Source: an uncultured Chlorobiota bacterium (GTDB taxonomy: Bacteria; Bacteroidota; Bacteroidia; Bacteroidales; JAADGE01). From it: a stretch of DNA of 10,997 bases. This document shows, one piece after another, positions 1 through 7,996 of this stretch. The stretch is from contig CAMZKI010000254.1 in assembly GCA_947311125.1 (NCBI GenBank), positions 1 to 10,997 on the forward strand, written 5' to 3'. The notes under the pieces were generated by a model, which did not search any database, was not told the origin of the DNA, and worked only from the letters and a program-made list of their open reading frames with translations. A program made the translations under genes and the position numbers. Numbering within the stretch: the first letter of the stretch is position 1; each line of letters starts with the position of its first letter.

Positions 1-120
1 AATAAATAAATAAATAATAAATAAATAAAATAAAATAAAACAAATAAATAAATATAACAAATAAGTAAATCGATAAAGTAATAAAAAATAAATAAATAAA
101 CACATACATCAATAAATAAT
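1..120. repeat. Degenerate TAAA/ATAA low-complexity tract
   Basis: The first 120 bases are an irregular run of AATA/TAAA units broken by single-base slips and a few substitutions. I count only three G and seven C in the whole stretch, and A greatly exceeds T on this strand. TAA stops fall in several frames, so it is not coding. It is probably an intergenic simple-sequence tract upstream of manA. Because it sits at the very edge of the window, it may also mark where an assembly ended. No longer repeat unit, hairpin or gene is visible. Confidence 0.75.
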
Positions 121-180
121 AATATAAAACTTTTTATAATACTGTCCGTTAAAACTAAAAATATTATTTTAGCGGAAAAA
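121..180 (+). other. Leader region upstream of manA
   Basis: This short AT-rich stretch must hold the signals for manA. A TATAAT-like hexamer is visible near 135-140, but in DNA this rich in A and T that means little, and I see no Bacteroidota TAnnTTTG element. The start codon at 181 is preceded by GCGGAAAAA, which is A-rich and not a clear Shine-Dalgarno sequence. No promoter is claimed. Confidence 0.3.
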
Positions 181-1155
181 ATGTTATATCCTTTTAAGTT
201 TACCCCTATTTTAAAAGAAAAGGTTTGGGGAGGAAGAAAATTAAAAACGAAACTGAATAAAAAAACCGACAAAGAACATATTGGTGAAAGTTGGGAGTTG
301 TCTTGTCTGCCCGGTGCAGTTTCTGTTGTCTCAGAAGGCAGCATGGAGGGCTTAAGCTTGTCTCAATTAACAGAAAGGTATAAAGATTCTTTTACCGGAA
401 AAAAGATTTATAAACGATTTGGCAATAATTTTCCTTTGCTTATAAAATTTATTGACGCAACAGATGATTTGTCTGTTCAGGTACACCCGGATGATTTTAC
501 GGCAAAAAAAAAACATAAAGCAAAAGGTAAAAGCGAGTTGTGGTATATAATTGATGCAGACAAAAGTGCAGAGTTAGTCTTAGGGGTTAATAAAAAGCAG
601 ACAAAAGAAGGGTTCAGGAAGTTGCTTGACTTAAATAAGGTCGAACAAGCATTAAATACAGTAAAGGTAAAAGCCGGAGATGTGTTTTTTATTCCCGCGG
701 GCAGAATTCATGCTATAAAAAAAGGAATTTTACTTGCAGAAATTCAACAATCTTCAGACATTACATACAGGCTGTATGATTGGAACAGAAAAGGGCTTGA
801 CGGGAAGTACAGAAATTTGCATATTGATGATGCTTTGGATGCTGCCGATTTAAATCCGAAAAAGTCTTATTTTTCAGAGTATAAAAAAGTAAAAAATGAA
901 TTTATTGTTTGCGAATCAAACTCGCTCTTTACGGTTAATATTTTGATTTTCAACAAAGAGATTGAAAGAAATTATTTTGATATTGACAGTTTCAGAATCG
1001 TAATTTGCATAAAAGGCAGTTTTAAAATTTATTACCCGAATGAATCTGTTGAGGTTAAAAAAGGAGAAACTGTTTTAATACCTGCGGCATTAAATGAAAT
1101 ACGTTTTGTTCCGGAAATTGAAAGCGAACTGTTGGAGGTATATATTGAATCTTAA
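181..1155 (+). CDS. manA: Mannose-6-phosphate isomerase, class I (short form)
   Basis: This enzyme interconverts mannose 6-phosphate and fructose 6-phosphate in the cytosol, linking glycolysis to GDP-mannose and surface glycans. The 324 residues match the short Bacillus-type class I isomerases of about 315 residues. The N-terminal cupin contains KVWGGRKL (14-21), the zinc-site motif QVHPDD (100-105, with Q100 and H102), the metal ligand E119 in KSELWY, and H177 in PAGRIHAI. R197 in DITYRLYDW is the expected active-site arginine. A second cupin-like half runs from about residue 250 to the end. The ATG at 181 gives a natural N-terminus for the family. It is the only complete + strand gene here and its stop overlaps the converging gene at 1152-1679. 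Codons for residues 109-111 lie in a run of ten A (504-513), a possible slippage site. The family assignment is secure. Whether the substrate is strictly mannose 6-phosphate is inferred. Confidence 0.93.
   Translation: MLYPFKFTPILKEKVWGGRKLKTKLNKKTDKEHIGESWELSCLPGAVSVVSEGSMEGLSLSQLTERYKDSFTGKKIYKRFGNNFPLLIKFIDATDDLSVQVHPDDFTAKKKHKAKGKSELWYIIDADKSAELVLGVNKKQTKEGFRKLLDLNKVEQALNTVKVKAGDVFFIPAGRIHAIKKGILLAEIQQSSDITYRLYDWNRKGLDGKYRNLHIDDALDAADLNPKKSYFSEYKKVKNEFIVCESNSLFTVNILIFNKEIERNYFDIDSFRIVICIKGSFKIYYPNESVEVKKGETVLIPAALNEIRFVPEIESELLEVYIES
1152..1155. other. Palindromic TTAA shared by two converging stop codons
   Basis: On the + strand, TAA at 1153-1155 ends manA. On the - strand, the complement of 1152-1154 is TAA and ends the one-span protein gene. 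The two coding regions therefore overlap tail to tail by four bases. No intergenic terminator can fit, so any transcript end must lie inside the opposing gene. Confidence 0.9.
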
Positions 1156-1679
1156 ATTCCGAAGAACTGAGCAGCTTCTCTTTTTACTTTGCTTATTGTA
1201 TTTTCAATCGGTTTAGTATCAATGTCATTATATTGCTCAATTAAAAAAGCCGTAATAACGGTTGATTTTGATTTCGGATCAACCTTTGTCCCGGCAAGAT
1301 TAATAAGCCTGGTTATCTGCTCTTTGGCATAGACTACGGCAGCCCAGGTTTCATCTGTTAAATAAAGTTGTTGAGAAAGGTTGTGACTGAACTCCTCCCT
1401 TACGGTTAACAGCATAAGCATTTGCATTTCTTTGGCAGACATATTGCGTTTTGTCAGCCTTAAAGCTAAAGTGTCGGGTCTTATTCTTTCCAAAAAAAGA
1501 ATTATTCTTTCGTAGGCTTGAAGTCTTACAGGCGTTACAAGCTTATTATTTGCTTTTATAACATCGTATTTCAGCTTCATCTTATCTTTTTTAGAAAAAT
1601 GGTTTAATATAACCATTACCGAAATCAATAAAACAATAAGCGGCAATATATATTTTAAAATTTCAAGAAAATCGTTCAT
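1152..1679 (-). CDS. Single-span membrane protein of unknown function (DUF7935-like)
   Basis: The 175 residues begin with one hydrophobic span (about residues 8-28), followed by a lysine-rich KKDKMKLK stretch and a largely helical soluble part. That layout suggests an N-terminal anchor with the rest in the cytosol. The segment RLQAYERIILFLERI (53-67), followed by a region with EEFSHNLSQQLY, resembles a conserved Bacteroidota protein family of unknown function that I recall as DUF7935; the family number is from memory. It follows the cystathionine gamma-lyase gene after 34 bp and could be the last gene of that transcription unit. Its stop codon shares the TTAA at 1152-1155 with the manA stop on the other strand. 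No catalytic motif is visible, so no function is proposed. Confidence 0.75.
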   Translation of the reverse strand: MNDFLEILKYILPLIVLLISVMVILNHFSKKDKMKLKYDVIKANNKLVTPVRLQAYERIILFLERIRPDTLALRLTKRNMSAKEMQMLMLLTVREEFSHNLSQQLYLTDETWAAVVYAKEQITRLINLAGTKVDPKSKSTVITAFLIEQYNDIDTKPIENTISKVKREAAQFFGI

Positions 1680-1713
1680 TTAGTCGGTTTTTATTTAAAA
1701 TATGTGATAGTTA

Positions 1714-2859
1714 TTATACAGCTTTTAAAGCACTTTCGATATCTTTTTTCAAGTCTTCGATATTTTCAATGCCTACAGAGAATCTGATTAAACCGTCAAA
1801 CAAGCCGCTTTTTTCTCTTTCTTCTTTCGGAATTGAAGCATGGGTCATACTTGCCGGATGATCAACTAAAGATTCTATACCGCCGAGACTTTCCGCCAAA
1901 GTAAAAACGTTGAATTTTGACAAAAGTTTTTTTGATTCGTTTAAATCCAGTTTAAATTCAACAGAAACTATTCCACTGAAACCTTTCATTTGTTTTTCGG
2001 CAATTTCATAATTTTTGTGTCTGCTTAATCCCGGATAAAATACTTTTTCGACTTTAGGGTGATTTTGCAGATATTTTGCTATTTGCATTGCATTTTCAGC
2101 ATGTCTTTCCATTCTTACGGCTAAGGTTTTAAGACCTCTTGCCGTAAGCCATGTATCAAACGGACTCGGGTTCAGCCCTACAGACATTCTTACAAAATCA
2201 AGTTTGTCCTTCATCTCTTTATCGTTTGTAATAACTACACCTCCTATCACATCAGAATGACCGCCGATATATTTTGTCGTACTGTGTAATACATAATCTG
2301 CTCCTAAATCCAACGGGTTTTGAAAATACGGAGTAGCAAAAGTATTATCTACAATAAGTTTGACACCGTATTTATGTGTAATCTCAGCTATTGCTTTTAT
2401 ATCAGAAATTTTCAGCAAAGGATTTGTCGGAGTTTCAAGAAACAACAGAACCGGTTTGTGTTTTTTAACTGCGTCTTCAACAGCGTTTACATCTTGAGTA
2501 TCAATGCTTTTAAACAGTATTCCGAATTTGTTATATATTTTATTAAAAATTCTGTATGTCCCTCCGTAAAGATCGTTTGTTCCTAATACTAAATCACCTG
2601 ATTTCAGGGTAGAAATTATGCCGTTTGTTGCTCCCAAACCGGAAGAAAAAACCGTAGCATATTTTCCGTTTTCAAGGCTTGCAAGGGTTTCTTCCAAATT
2701 CGAAAAGTTCGGATTTCCTGCTCGTGTATAATCATAGCCTTTATGAACGGCAGGTGCTTCCTGATAATATGTTGATGTCATATAAATCGGCGGAATAACG
2801 GCACCGGTTTCTTTATCGGGTTTTTGTCCTATGTGTATTGCTTTTGTTGAGAATTTCAT
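1714..2859 (-). CDS. Cystathionine gamma-lyase / gamma-synthase (PLP enzyme)
   Basis: This is a cytosolic enzyme of the Cys/Met-metabolism PLP family. It would split cystathionine into cysteine, 2-oxobutyrate and ammonia (lyase), or make cystathionine from an activated homoserine and cysteine (synthase). The 381 residues are full length. Visible motifs are YDYTRAGNP (42-50), the phosphate-binding SSGLGA (72-77), D171 in VDNTFATP contacting the pyridine nitrogen, and the PLP-binding lysine K196 in HSTTKYIGGHSD. The family signature ESLGGIESL and MTHASIP follow near the C-terminus. Motifs alone do not separate lyase from synthase. The cystathionine beta-synthase-type gene 16 bp upstream favours a lyase role in reverse transsulfuration. 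The ATG at 2859 is preceded by an A-rich tract on its own strand, as is common in Bacteroidota. Confidence 0.9.
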   Translation of the reverse strand: MKFSTKAIHIGQKPDKETGAVIPPIYMTSTYYQEAPAVHKGYDYTRAGNPNFSNLEETLASLENGKYATVFSSGLGATNGIISTLKSGDLVLGTNDLYGGTYRIFNKIYNKFGILFKSIDTQDVNAVEDAVKKHKPVLLFLETPTNPLLKISDIKAIAEITHKYGVKLIVDNTFATPYFQNPLDLGADYVLHSTTKYIGGHSDVIGGVVITNDKEMKDKLDFVRMSVGLNPSPFDTWLTARGLKTLAVRMERHAENAMQIAKYLQNHPKVEKVFYPGLSRHKNYEIAEKQMKGFSGIVSVEFKLDLNESKKLLSKFNVFTLAESLGGIESLVDHPASMTHASIPKEEREKSGLFDGLIRFSVGIENIEDLKKDIESALKAV

Positions 2860-2875
2860 TTTTTTTGATTTTAAA

Positions 2876-3853
2876 TTAAACGGAAAAATTATTATCTTTC
2901 ATCCACTTATCGTTATACAGCTTACTTAAATATTTAACACCGCTGTCCGGAATAATTGTTACGATTACTGCCGGTTCTGTCAATGTTTCTGCAAGTTTTA
3001 ATGCTGCCCATACGTTTGCGCCGCCGGTTCCTCCGCCGAATATTCCTTCTGTTTTTGCAAGTTGTCTTGCAACAGAAAACGCATCTTGGTCTGTAAACTT
3101 ATACATTTCGTCAACGAGAGAAAAATCCATTGCTTTAGCTATGTGGTCTTCTCCGACTCCTTCTACGTGATATGTGCAGGCAGAGCTTAAATCATACTTT
3201 CCGGTTTTAAAATAGTCATAATAAATTGAACCTACAGGGTCGGGCATAAGGACTTTAATATTCGGGTTTTGCTCTTTAAGAAATTTTGCCGTTCCGCTGA
3301 TTGTGCCTCCCGTGCTTCCGGCAGCAACAAAATGGGTTACTTTGCCTTCGGTTTGTTCCCATATTTCCGGTCCGGTTGTAAGATAGTGTGCTTCAGGGTT
3401 CAAAAGATTATCATATTGATTAATTCTGAAACTGTTCGGAGTTTCTTCTGCTATTCTTATTGCCGTGTTCACATAATGTTCGGGAGAGTTTGGTAATGCA
3501 GAGGTAGGGGTAACTACTATTTCGGCACCGTATGCTTTTAAAGCATTTTGTTTTTCTTCGCTTACTTTATCAGGCATAGTAAGAATCGCCTTATACCCTT
3601 TTATTGCTGCAATCATGGCAACTGCAGCTCCTGTATTGCCGGAAGTGTTTTCCACAATTGTGCCTCCGGGTTTTAAAAGTTCGTTTCTTTCGGCATTATC
3701 AATTATGTGTTTTACGATTCTGTCTTTTACGCTTCCGCTCGGGTTAAAAAATTCGAGTTTAACATAAATTTCAACATTTTTTGCCGGGTTTATTTTATTT
3801 AGTTTTACAAGCGGGGTATTACCCACTGTATTAAAAAGAGTGTTGCCTTTCAT
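2876..3853 (-). CDS. Cystathionine beta-synthase-type PLP enzyme (or cysteine synthase)
   Basis: This is a fold-type II PLP enzyme. As a cystathionine beta-synthase it would join serine and homocysteine into cystathionine; as a cysteine synthase it would use O-acetylserine and sulfide. With the ATG at 3851-3853 the protein has 325 residues. The motif FFNPSGSVKDR carries the PLP lysine at residue 43, TSGNTG (70-75) is the substrate loop, and GSTGGT binds the cofactor phosphate. Several segments read like eukaryotic-type beta-synthase: PNSPEHYVN, DPVGSIYYDYF and VEGVGEDHI. There is no heme-binding N-terminus and no C-terminal regulatory CBS domain pair. The frame stays open to an ATG at 3958, but that would add 35 hydrophobic residues not expected in the family and overlap the transaldolase end, so the inner start is preferred. 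The pairing with the adjacent gamma-lyase supports reverse transsulfuration. Confidence 0.85.
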   Translation of the reverse strand: MKGNTLFNTVGNTPLVKLNKINPAKNVEIYVKLEFFNPSGSVKDRIVKHIIDNAERNELLKPGGTIVENTSGNTGAAVAMIAAIKGYKAILTMPDKVSEEKQNALKAYGAEIVVTPTSALPNSPEHYVNTAIRIAEETPNSFRINQYDNLLNPEAHYLTTGPEIWEQTEGKVTHFVAAGSTGGTISGTAKFLKEQNPNIKVLMPDPVGSIYYDYFKTGKYDLSSACTYHVEGVGEDHIAKAMDFSLVDEMYKFTDQDAFSVARQLAKTEGIFGGGTGGANVWAALKLAETLTEPAVIVTIIPDSGVKYLSKLYNDKWMKDNNFSV

Positions 3854-3929
3854 TTGTATATTTTTAATTGCATAAATTGCAGAGAAGAGATTAATTAGAT
3901 ATTTAGTTTTAACAGTACCTGTCAGAATA

Positions 3930-4586
3930 TTATCCGTTAAGTTTATTATAATCGGCAAGGAATTTATCCAAACCTATATCTGTAAGCGGGTGTTTTAATA
4001 ATCCGAGTATTGCATTAAGAGGAGCCGTAACAACATCTGCACCTACTTCCGCACACTGTATAATATGTTGTGTATGACGTATTGATGCCGCAAGAACTTG
4101 TGTTTTAAAACCGTAATAGTTATACATCTCAACAATTTGACGAATAAGGTCAACACCATCGGTTGAGATATCATCTAATCTTCCGATAAACGGCGAAACA
4201 TAAGTCGCTCCGGCTTTGGCGGCAAGAAGTGCTTGTCCGGGAGAAAAAACTAAGGTGCAATTCGTTTTCATTCCGTTATCCGAAAAATATTTTATTGCTT
4301 TTATTCCGTCTTTTATCATCGGAACTTTAATCGTAATTTGAGAGTGCAGAGCAGCAAGCTCTTTTCCTTCTTTAATCATACCCTCAAAATCAGTTGAGAT
4401 AACTTCTGCACTTACATCACCGTCAACGATTTCACATATCTTTTTGTAATGATTTTTTATATTTTCTTCTCCTTTTATTCCTTCTTTTGCCATAAGAGAA
4501 GGGTTTGTAGTAACTCCGTCAAGAACACCAAGATTTTGAGCTTCTTTAATTTGTTCGATATTTGCTGTATCAATAAAAAATTTCAT
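3930..4586 (-). CDS. Transaldolase, short (TalC/Fsa-like) type
   Basis: This small cytosolic enzyme of the non-oxidative pentose phosphate pathway moves a three-carbon dihydroxyacetone unit between sugar phosphates. The 218 residues match the short transaldolase / fructose-6-phosphate aldolase family. It opens with [11 protein letters not shown] and GVTTNPSL. The Schiff-base lysine is K87 in TIKVPM, and LAASIR and TAPL follow in the C-terminal half. Two positions that separate the activities read as transaldolase: E61 in SAEVIS, where the aldolase has Gln, and F133 in SPFIGRLDD, where the aldolase has Tyr. Transaldolase (EC 2.2.1.2) is therefore preferred, from sequence alone. It lies 52 bp downstream of asnS and 76 bp upstream of the preferred start of the next gene. 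It probably belongs to the same - strand run. Confidence 0.88.
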   Translation of the reverse strand: MKFFIDTANIEQIKEAQNLGVLDGVTTNPSLMAKEGIKGEENIKNHYKKICEIVDGDVSAEVISTDFEGMIKEGKELAALHSQITIKVPMIKDGIKAIKYFSDNGMKTNCTLVFSPGQALLAAKAGATYVSPFIGRLDDISTDGVDLIRQIVEMYNYYGFKTQVLAASIRHTQHIIQCAEVGADVVTAPLNAILGLLKHPLTDIGLDKFLADYNKLNG

Positions 4587-4638
4587 GTTTAGTATATTAG
4601 TTATTGTTTTTTAAAAATTAGTTTTGTTTGATTTTATT

Positions 4639-6156
4639 TTAAGGTCTTAATCTTCCGTAATATCGAGGGAACGGTATTGTTTCTCTGATATGTTGCGTTC
4701 CGCAAACCCAGGCAACGGTACGCTCCAGCCCCAAACCAAAACCTGCGTGAGGCACGGAACCGTATTTTCTTAAATCTAAATACCATTCAAATTCCTTCAT
4801 CGGCAAGTTGTGTTCTTCTATTTTTGAAAGCAATAAGTTCAAGTCTGTTTCCCGCTCTCCTCCGCCGACAATTTCACCGTAGCCTTCGGGTGCTAAAACG
4901 TCAACTCCTTTTGCGAGTTCCGGATTTTCATCATCTCGTTTCATATAGAAAGCTTTTATTTGATGCGGCCAGTTATATACCATAACAGGAACATCAAACA
5001 TTCGTGTAATAACAGTCTCGTCCGACCCGCCAAAATCATTACCGTATTCAAAATTTGCCGCGGATTCAATCCATTTCGGAATATTAGATGCTTTTATTTC
5101 AAGTTTATGAATATCATTTTTCAGAGTGTCGATTCTGTTTTGCAGGAAATTACGCTTTCCTTTTTTCACACCTCCCGCAATTATCTTTTCTTTTTCCGTA
5201 ATTTCGTTCTTGTTCTCTTCAATCTTTTTCTTTATTTGAACCAAATCATTTTCAAGCACTTCTATGCTTATTTTTCCGTTAATTTTCTTTTTGCCCTTAA
5301 TAATTTCAACAGCTTCGTCATAAGTGAGGCGGGGAAATTTTTCGGATATGATATTCTTGAATACCGTAATGTCTCTGTTGAGCATCTCAAGCTGAGTCTC
5401 GCAGTTTTCTAACACGTCTTTTACGATATATTTTATGAATTTTTCAATTAAATCCATATTCATATCGTTGTCATAGAAAGCCATTTCCGGTTCTATCATC
5501 CAAAACTCGGAAAGATGCCTTCTGGTTTTTGATTTTTCGGCTCTGAAAGTAGGACCAAAAGTGTAAATTTTGCCCATTGCCATTGCCATTGCTTCACCGT
5601 ACAGTTGCCCTGTTTGTGCCAAATACGCATCATCGTCATAGAACTTTGAAGAGAAAAGTGTTGTAGATCCTTCGGCTGCATTAGGAGTAAAAATAGGCGA
5701 ATCGGTTTGCACAAAACCTTCCTTCTGAAAAAAGGTATTTATAGCATATATCAATCGATTTCTGATTTTCAAAACAGCCCACTGACGCTTTGAGCGCAAC
5801 CACAAATGACGATTGTCCATAAGAAATTCTATGCCGTGCTCTTTGTTGGTAATAGGATAATCAACAGAAGTTCCTATTAGTTTAATTTCTGAAACGTGCA
5901 GTTCATAACCTCCGATTTGTTTTTCGTCTTTTACAACCTTTCCTTTTAACTTAACGGAACTTTCCTGTGTCAATTTGCTTGCGACATTAAAAACGTCATC
6001 GCTTACGTCGTCTTTACTGACAATACATTGAGCAAACCCGCTTCCGTCTCTCAGAATTAAAAATTCAAGACCTTTACTGCTTCGCCTGTTGGTTACCCAA
6101 CCTTGTGTTTCAATTACTTTTTCTTCGTAATTTTTAAAGTCTTTAATTTGTATCAT
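4639..6156 (-). CDS. asnS: Asparaginyl-tRNA synthetase with an extra coiled-coil segment
   Basis: This class IIb enzyme charges tRNA-Asn with asparagine in the cytosol. An OB-fold anticodon-binding domain spans about residues 14-95, with GWVTNRRSSKGL near its start. The catalytic domain follows: a motif 1 region around FFQKEGFVQTDSPIF (142-156), motif 2 with GPTFRAEKS (201-209), an APEGYGEIVGG segment (422-432), and motif 3 GFGLGLERT (472-480). The C-terminus IPFPRYYGRLRP is typical. At 505 residues it is about 70 longer than the Bacillus-type enzyme of about 430. The excess is a charged helical stretch at about residues 289-366, between RLTYDEAVEII and YGNDFGGSDE. By recollection it resembles the Bacillus/Thermus/Chlorobi type more than the common Bacteroides type. 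It begins 20 bp after lepA ends, so the two are probably cotranscribed. Confidence 0.93.
   Translation of the reverse strand: MIQIKDFKNYEEKVIETQGWVTNRRSSKGLEFLILRDGSGFAQCIVSKDDVSDDVFNVASKLTQESSVKLKGKVVKDEKQIGGYELHVSEIKLIGTSVDYPITNKEHGIEFLMDNRHLWLRSKRQWAVLKIRNRLIYAINTFFQKEGFVQTDSPIFTPNAAEGSTTLFSSKFYDDDAYLAQTGQLYGEAMAMAMGKIYTFGPTFRAEKSKTRRHLSEFWMIEPEMAFYDNDMNMDLIEKFIKYIVKDVLENCETQLEMLNRDITVFKNIISEKFPRLTYDEAVEIIKGKKKINGKISIEVLENDLVQIKKKIEENKNEITEKEKIIAGGVKKGKRNFLQNRIDTLKNDIHKLEIKASNIPKWIESAANFEYGNDFGGSDETVITRMFDVPVMVYNWPHQIKAFYMKRDDENPELAKGVDVLAPEGYGEIVGGGERETDLNLLLSKIEEHNLPMKEFEWYLDLRKYGSVPHAGFGLGLERTVAWVCGTQHIRETIPFPRYYGRLRP
5059..5292 (-). other. Coiled-coil insertion within asnS
   Basis: These bases encode about residues 289-366 of the asparaginyl-tRNA synthetase. 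The stretch is rich in Lys, Glu, Ile, Leu and Asn, with hydrophobic spacing suggestive of two antiparallel helices. A glycine- and lysine-rich turn (AGGVKKGKRN, 327-336) separates them. It stays in frame and flanks conserved catalytic-domain sequence on both sides, so it is an insertion rather than a frameshift. The exact borders are estimated by eye against remembered Bacillus-type sequences. Confidence 0.6.
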
Positions 6157-6176
6157 TGTTATAATTGTATTTTTTA

Positions 6177-7964
6177 TTAATCTAATTTTAATACTGCCAT
6201 AAAAGCATTTTGGGGAATTTCTACATTTCCGATTTGCTTCATTTTCTTCTTCCCCTTTTTTTGTTTTTCAAGTAATTTTCGTTTTCGGGTAATGTCTCCT
6301 CCGTAACATTTTGCCGTAACATCTTTTCTTACGGCTTTAATTGTAGATCGAGCAATAATTTTTGAACCTATTGCGGCTTGAATCGGAACAGCAAATTGGT
6401 GTCTCGGTATCAACTCGCTTAATTTATCTGTCATTTTTCGCCCTAATTTGTACGCATTATCTTCGTGAATAAGAGAGGAAAGAGCGTCAACACGTTCGCC
6501 GTTTACTAAAATATCAAGTTTTACGAGTTTTGCTTTTCTGTAATCAGACATTTGGTAATCGAAAGAAGCATAACCTTTTGATATGCTTTTCAGTTTATCG
6601 TAAAAGTCAAAAACGATTTCTGCTAAAGGCAAGTCAAAGGTTAACTCTGCCCGATTAGAGGAGAGGTAGTGTTCTTTTTTCAATACTCCGCGTTTATCTA
6701 AGCATAAATTCATTACTTGTCCGTAGTATGCAGTATCGGTAATTATTTGTGCTTCTATGAAAGGTTCCAAAATTTCTTCTATCAATCCTAAATCCGGCAA
6801 ACCGGAAGGGTTGTGAACCTCTATTGTTTCACCTTTTTTTGTTTTAACTATATAAGAAACATTAGGGACAGTTGTTATGACATTCATATTAAATTCTCTG
6901 TCAAGACGCTCTTGTACAATTTCCATATGCAAAAGCCCGAGAAACCCGCATCTGAAACCAAACCCGAGAGCCAAAGAGGATTCCGGTTCAAAAGTTAAGG
7001 AGGCATCGTTAAGCTGCAACTTTTCGATTGAATATCGCAAATCTTCATAGTCTTCGGTATCAACAGGATATATTCCTGCAAAAAGCATAGGTTTAACTTC
7101 CTCAAAGCCTTCTACTGCAGAGTCGCAAGGGTTGTCATATTGAGTAAGAGTGTCTCCTACCTTAACTTCTTTAGACTCTTTAATTCCGGAAATAATGTAT
7201 CCGACATCACCGGCTTGAAGTTCTTTTTTCGGTATTTGTTTTAATTTTAAAATTCCGATTTCATCAGCATAATAGTCTTTGCCTGTATTAAAAAATTTTA
7301 CGTGCTCTCCTTTTTTCAGTGTTCCGTTAAAAATTTTGAAATATGCAATAATTCCTCTGTACGAGTTATAAACCGAATCAAAGACCATTGCCTGTAAAGG
7401 TTTTTCAGGGTCCCCTTTCGGCGAAGGAATATCTTTTATTATTCGTTTCAAAATTTCTTCAACTCCCATTCCGGTTTTTCCGCTTGCTTCAATAATATCC
7501 TCACGCTTACCACCAAGCAATTCTATTATTTGGTCTTTTACCTCTTCCGGCATAGCTGTTTCCATATCCATTTTGTTAAGAACGGGAATAATTTCCAGGT
7601 CATTTTCAATAGCCATATAAAGGTTTGATATTGTTTGTGCCTGAATGCCCTGTGTAGCATCTACAATAAGTAAAGCCCCTTCACAGGCAGCTATTGAGCG
7701 TGATACTTCATAAGAAAAGTCAACGTGTCCGGGAGTGTCGATTAAGTTTAGCTTGTATTGTTCATTTTCAAATTTATAATCCATTTGTATGGCATGGCTT
7801 TTTATTGTAATGCCTCTTTCCCTTTCAAGTTCCATGTCGTCAAGAACCTGCTCCTGCAAATCTTTGTCGTAAACTGTTTTTGTAAATTCCAGAAGGCGAT
7901 CAGCCAAAGTACTCTTCCCGTGGTCGATATGTGCTATTATACAGAAATTTCTTATATTATTCAC
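6177..7964 (-). CDS. lepA: Elongation factor 4 (LepA), ribosomal GTPase
   Basis: LepA is a translation GTPase that binds the ribosome and is linked to back-translocation and ribosome biogenesis. The 595 residues are the normal length. The GTPase motifs are AHIDHGKS (11-18), RERGITIKS (48-56), DTPGH with catalytic H80 (76-80), and NKMD (130-133). Domain II and EF-G-like domains III and V follow. The LepA-specific C-terminus carries [13 protein letters not shown] and a basic [20 protein letters not shown] region ending in [11 protein letters not shown]. The start is GTG at 7964: an in-frame TAA lies a few codons upstream and no ATG precedes the P-loop. The sequence closely follows Bacteroidota LepA. 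It is the first gene after a 90-bp gap holding a good promoter candidate and is followed 20 bp later by asnS. Confidence 0.97.
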   Translation of the reverse strand: MNNIRNFCIIAHIDHGKSTLADRLLEFTKTVYDKDLQEQVLDDMELERERGITIKSHAIQMDYKFENEQYKLNLIDTPGHVDFSYEVSRSIAACEGALLIVDATQGIQAQTISNLYMAIENDLEIIPVLNKMDMETAMPEEVKDQIIELLGGKREDIIEASGKTGMGVEEILKRIIKDIPSPKGDPEKPLQAMVFDSVYNSYRGIIAYFKIFNGTLKKGEHVKFFNTGKDYYADEIGILKLKQIPKKELQAGDVGYIISGIKESKEVKVGDTLTQYDNPCDSAVEGFEEVKPMLFAGIYPVDTEDYEDLRYSIEKLQLNDASLTFEPESSLALGFGFRCGFLGLLHMEIVQERLDREFNMNVITTVPNVSYIVKTKKGETIEVHNPSGLPDLGLIEEILEPFIEAQIITDTAYYGQVMNLCLDKRGVLKKEHYLSSNRAELTFDLPLAEIVFDFYDKLKSISKGYASFDYQMSDYRKAKLVKLDILVNGERVDALSSLIHEDNAYKLGRKMTDKLSELIPRHQFAVPIQAAIGSKIIARSTIKAVRKDVTAKCYGGDITRKRKLLEKQKKGKKKMKQIGNVEIPQNAFMAVLKLD

Positions 7965-7996
7965 TTGTAAAACTTATATTGTAAATATTTAACTTG

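Noticed and set aside
1..120. CRISPR array or replication-origin iterons in the repeated A/T tract
   Set aside because: The units are four bases long and irregular, with no spacers, no DnaA-box-like sites and no replication gene nearby.
3854..3958. Longer N-terminus for the cystathionine beta-synthase-type enzyme, starting at the ATG at 3958
   Set aside because: It would add 35 hydrophobic residues unlike the family and overlap the transaldolase 3' end by 29 bases. The ATG at 3853 gives the normal start MKGNTLFNTVGNTPLVKL.
4960..5412. 150-codon open frame on the + strand opposite asnS
   Set aside because: It lies entirely inside the well-supported asnS gene and its product is phenylalanine-rich with no recognisable motif, as expected from the antisense of a lysine-rich gene.
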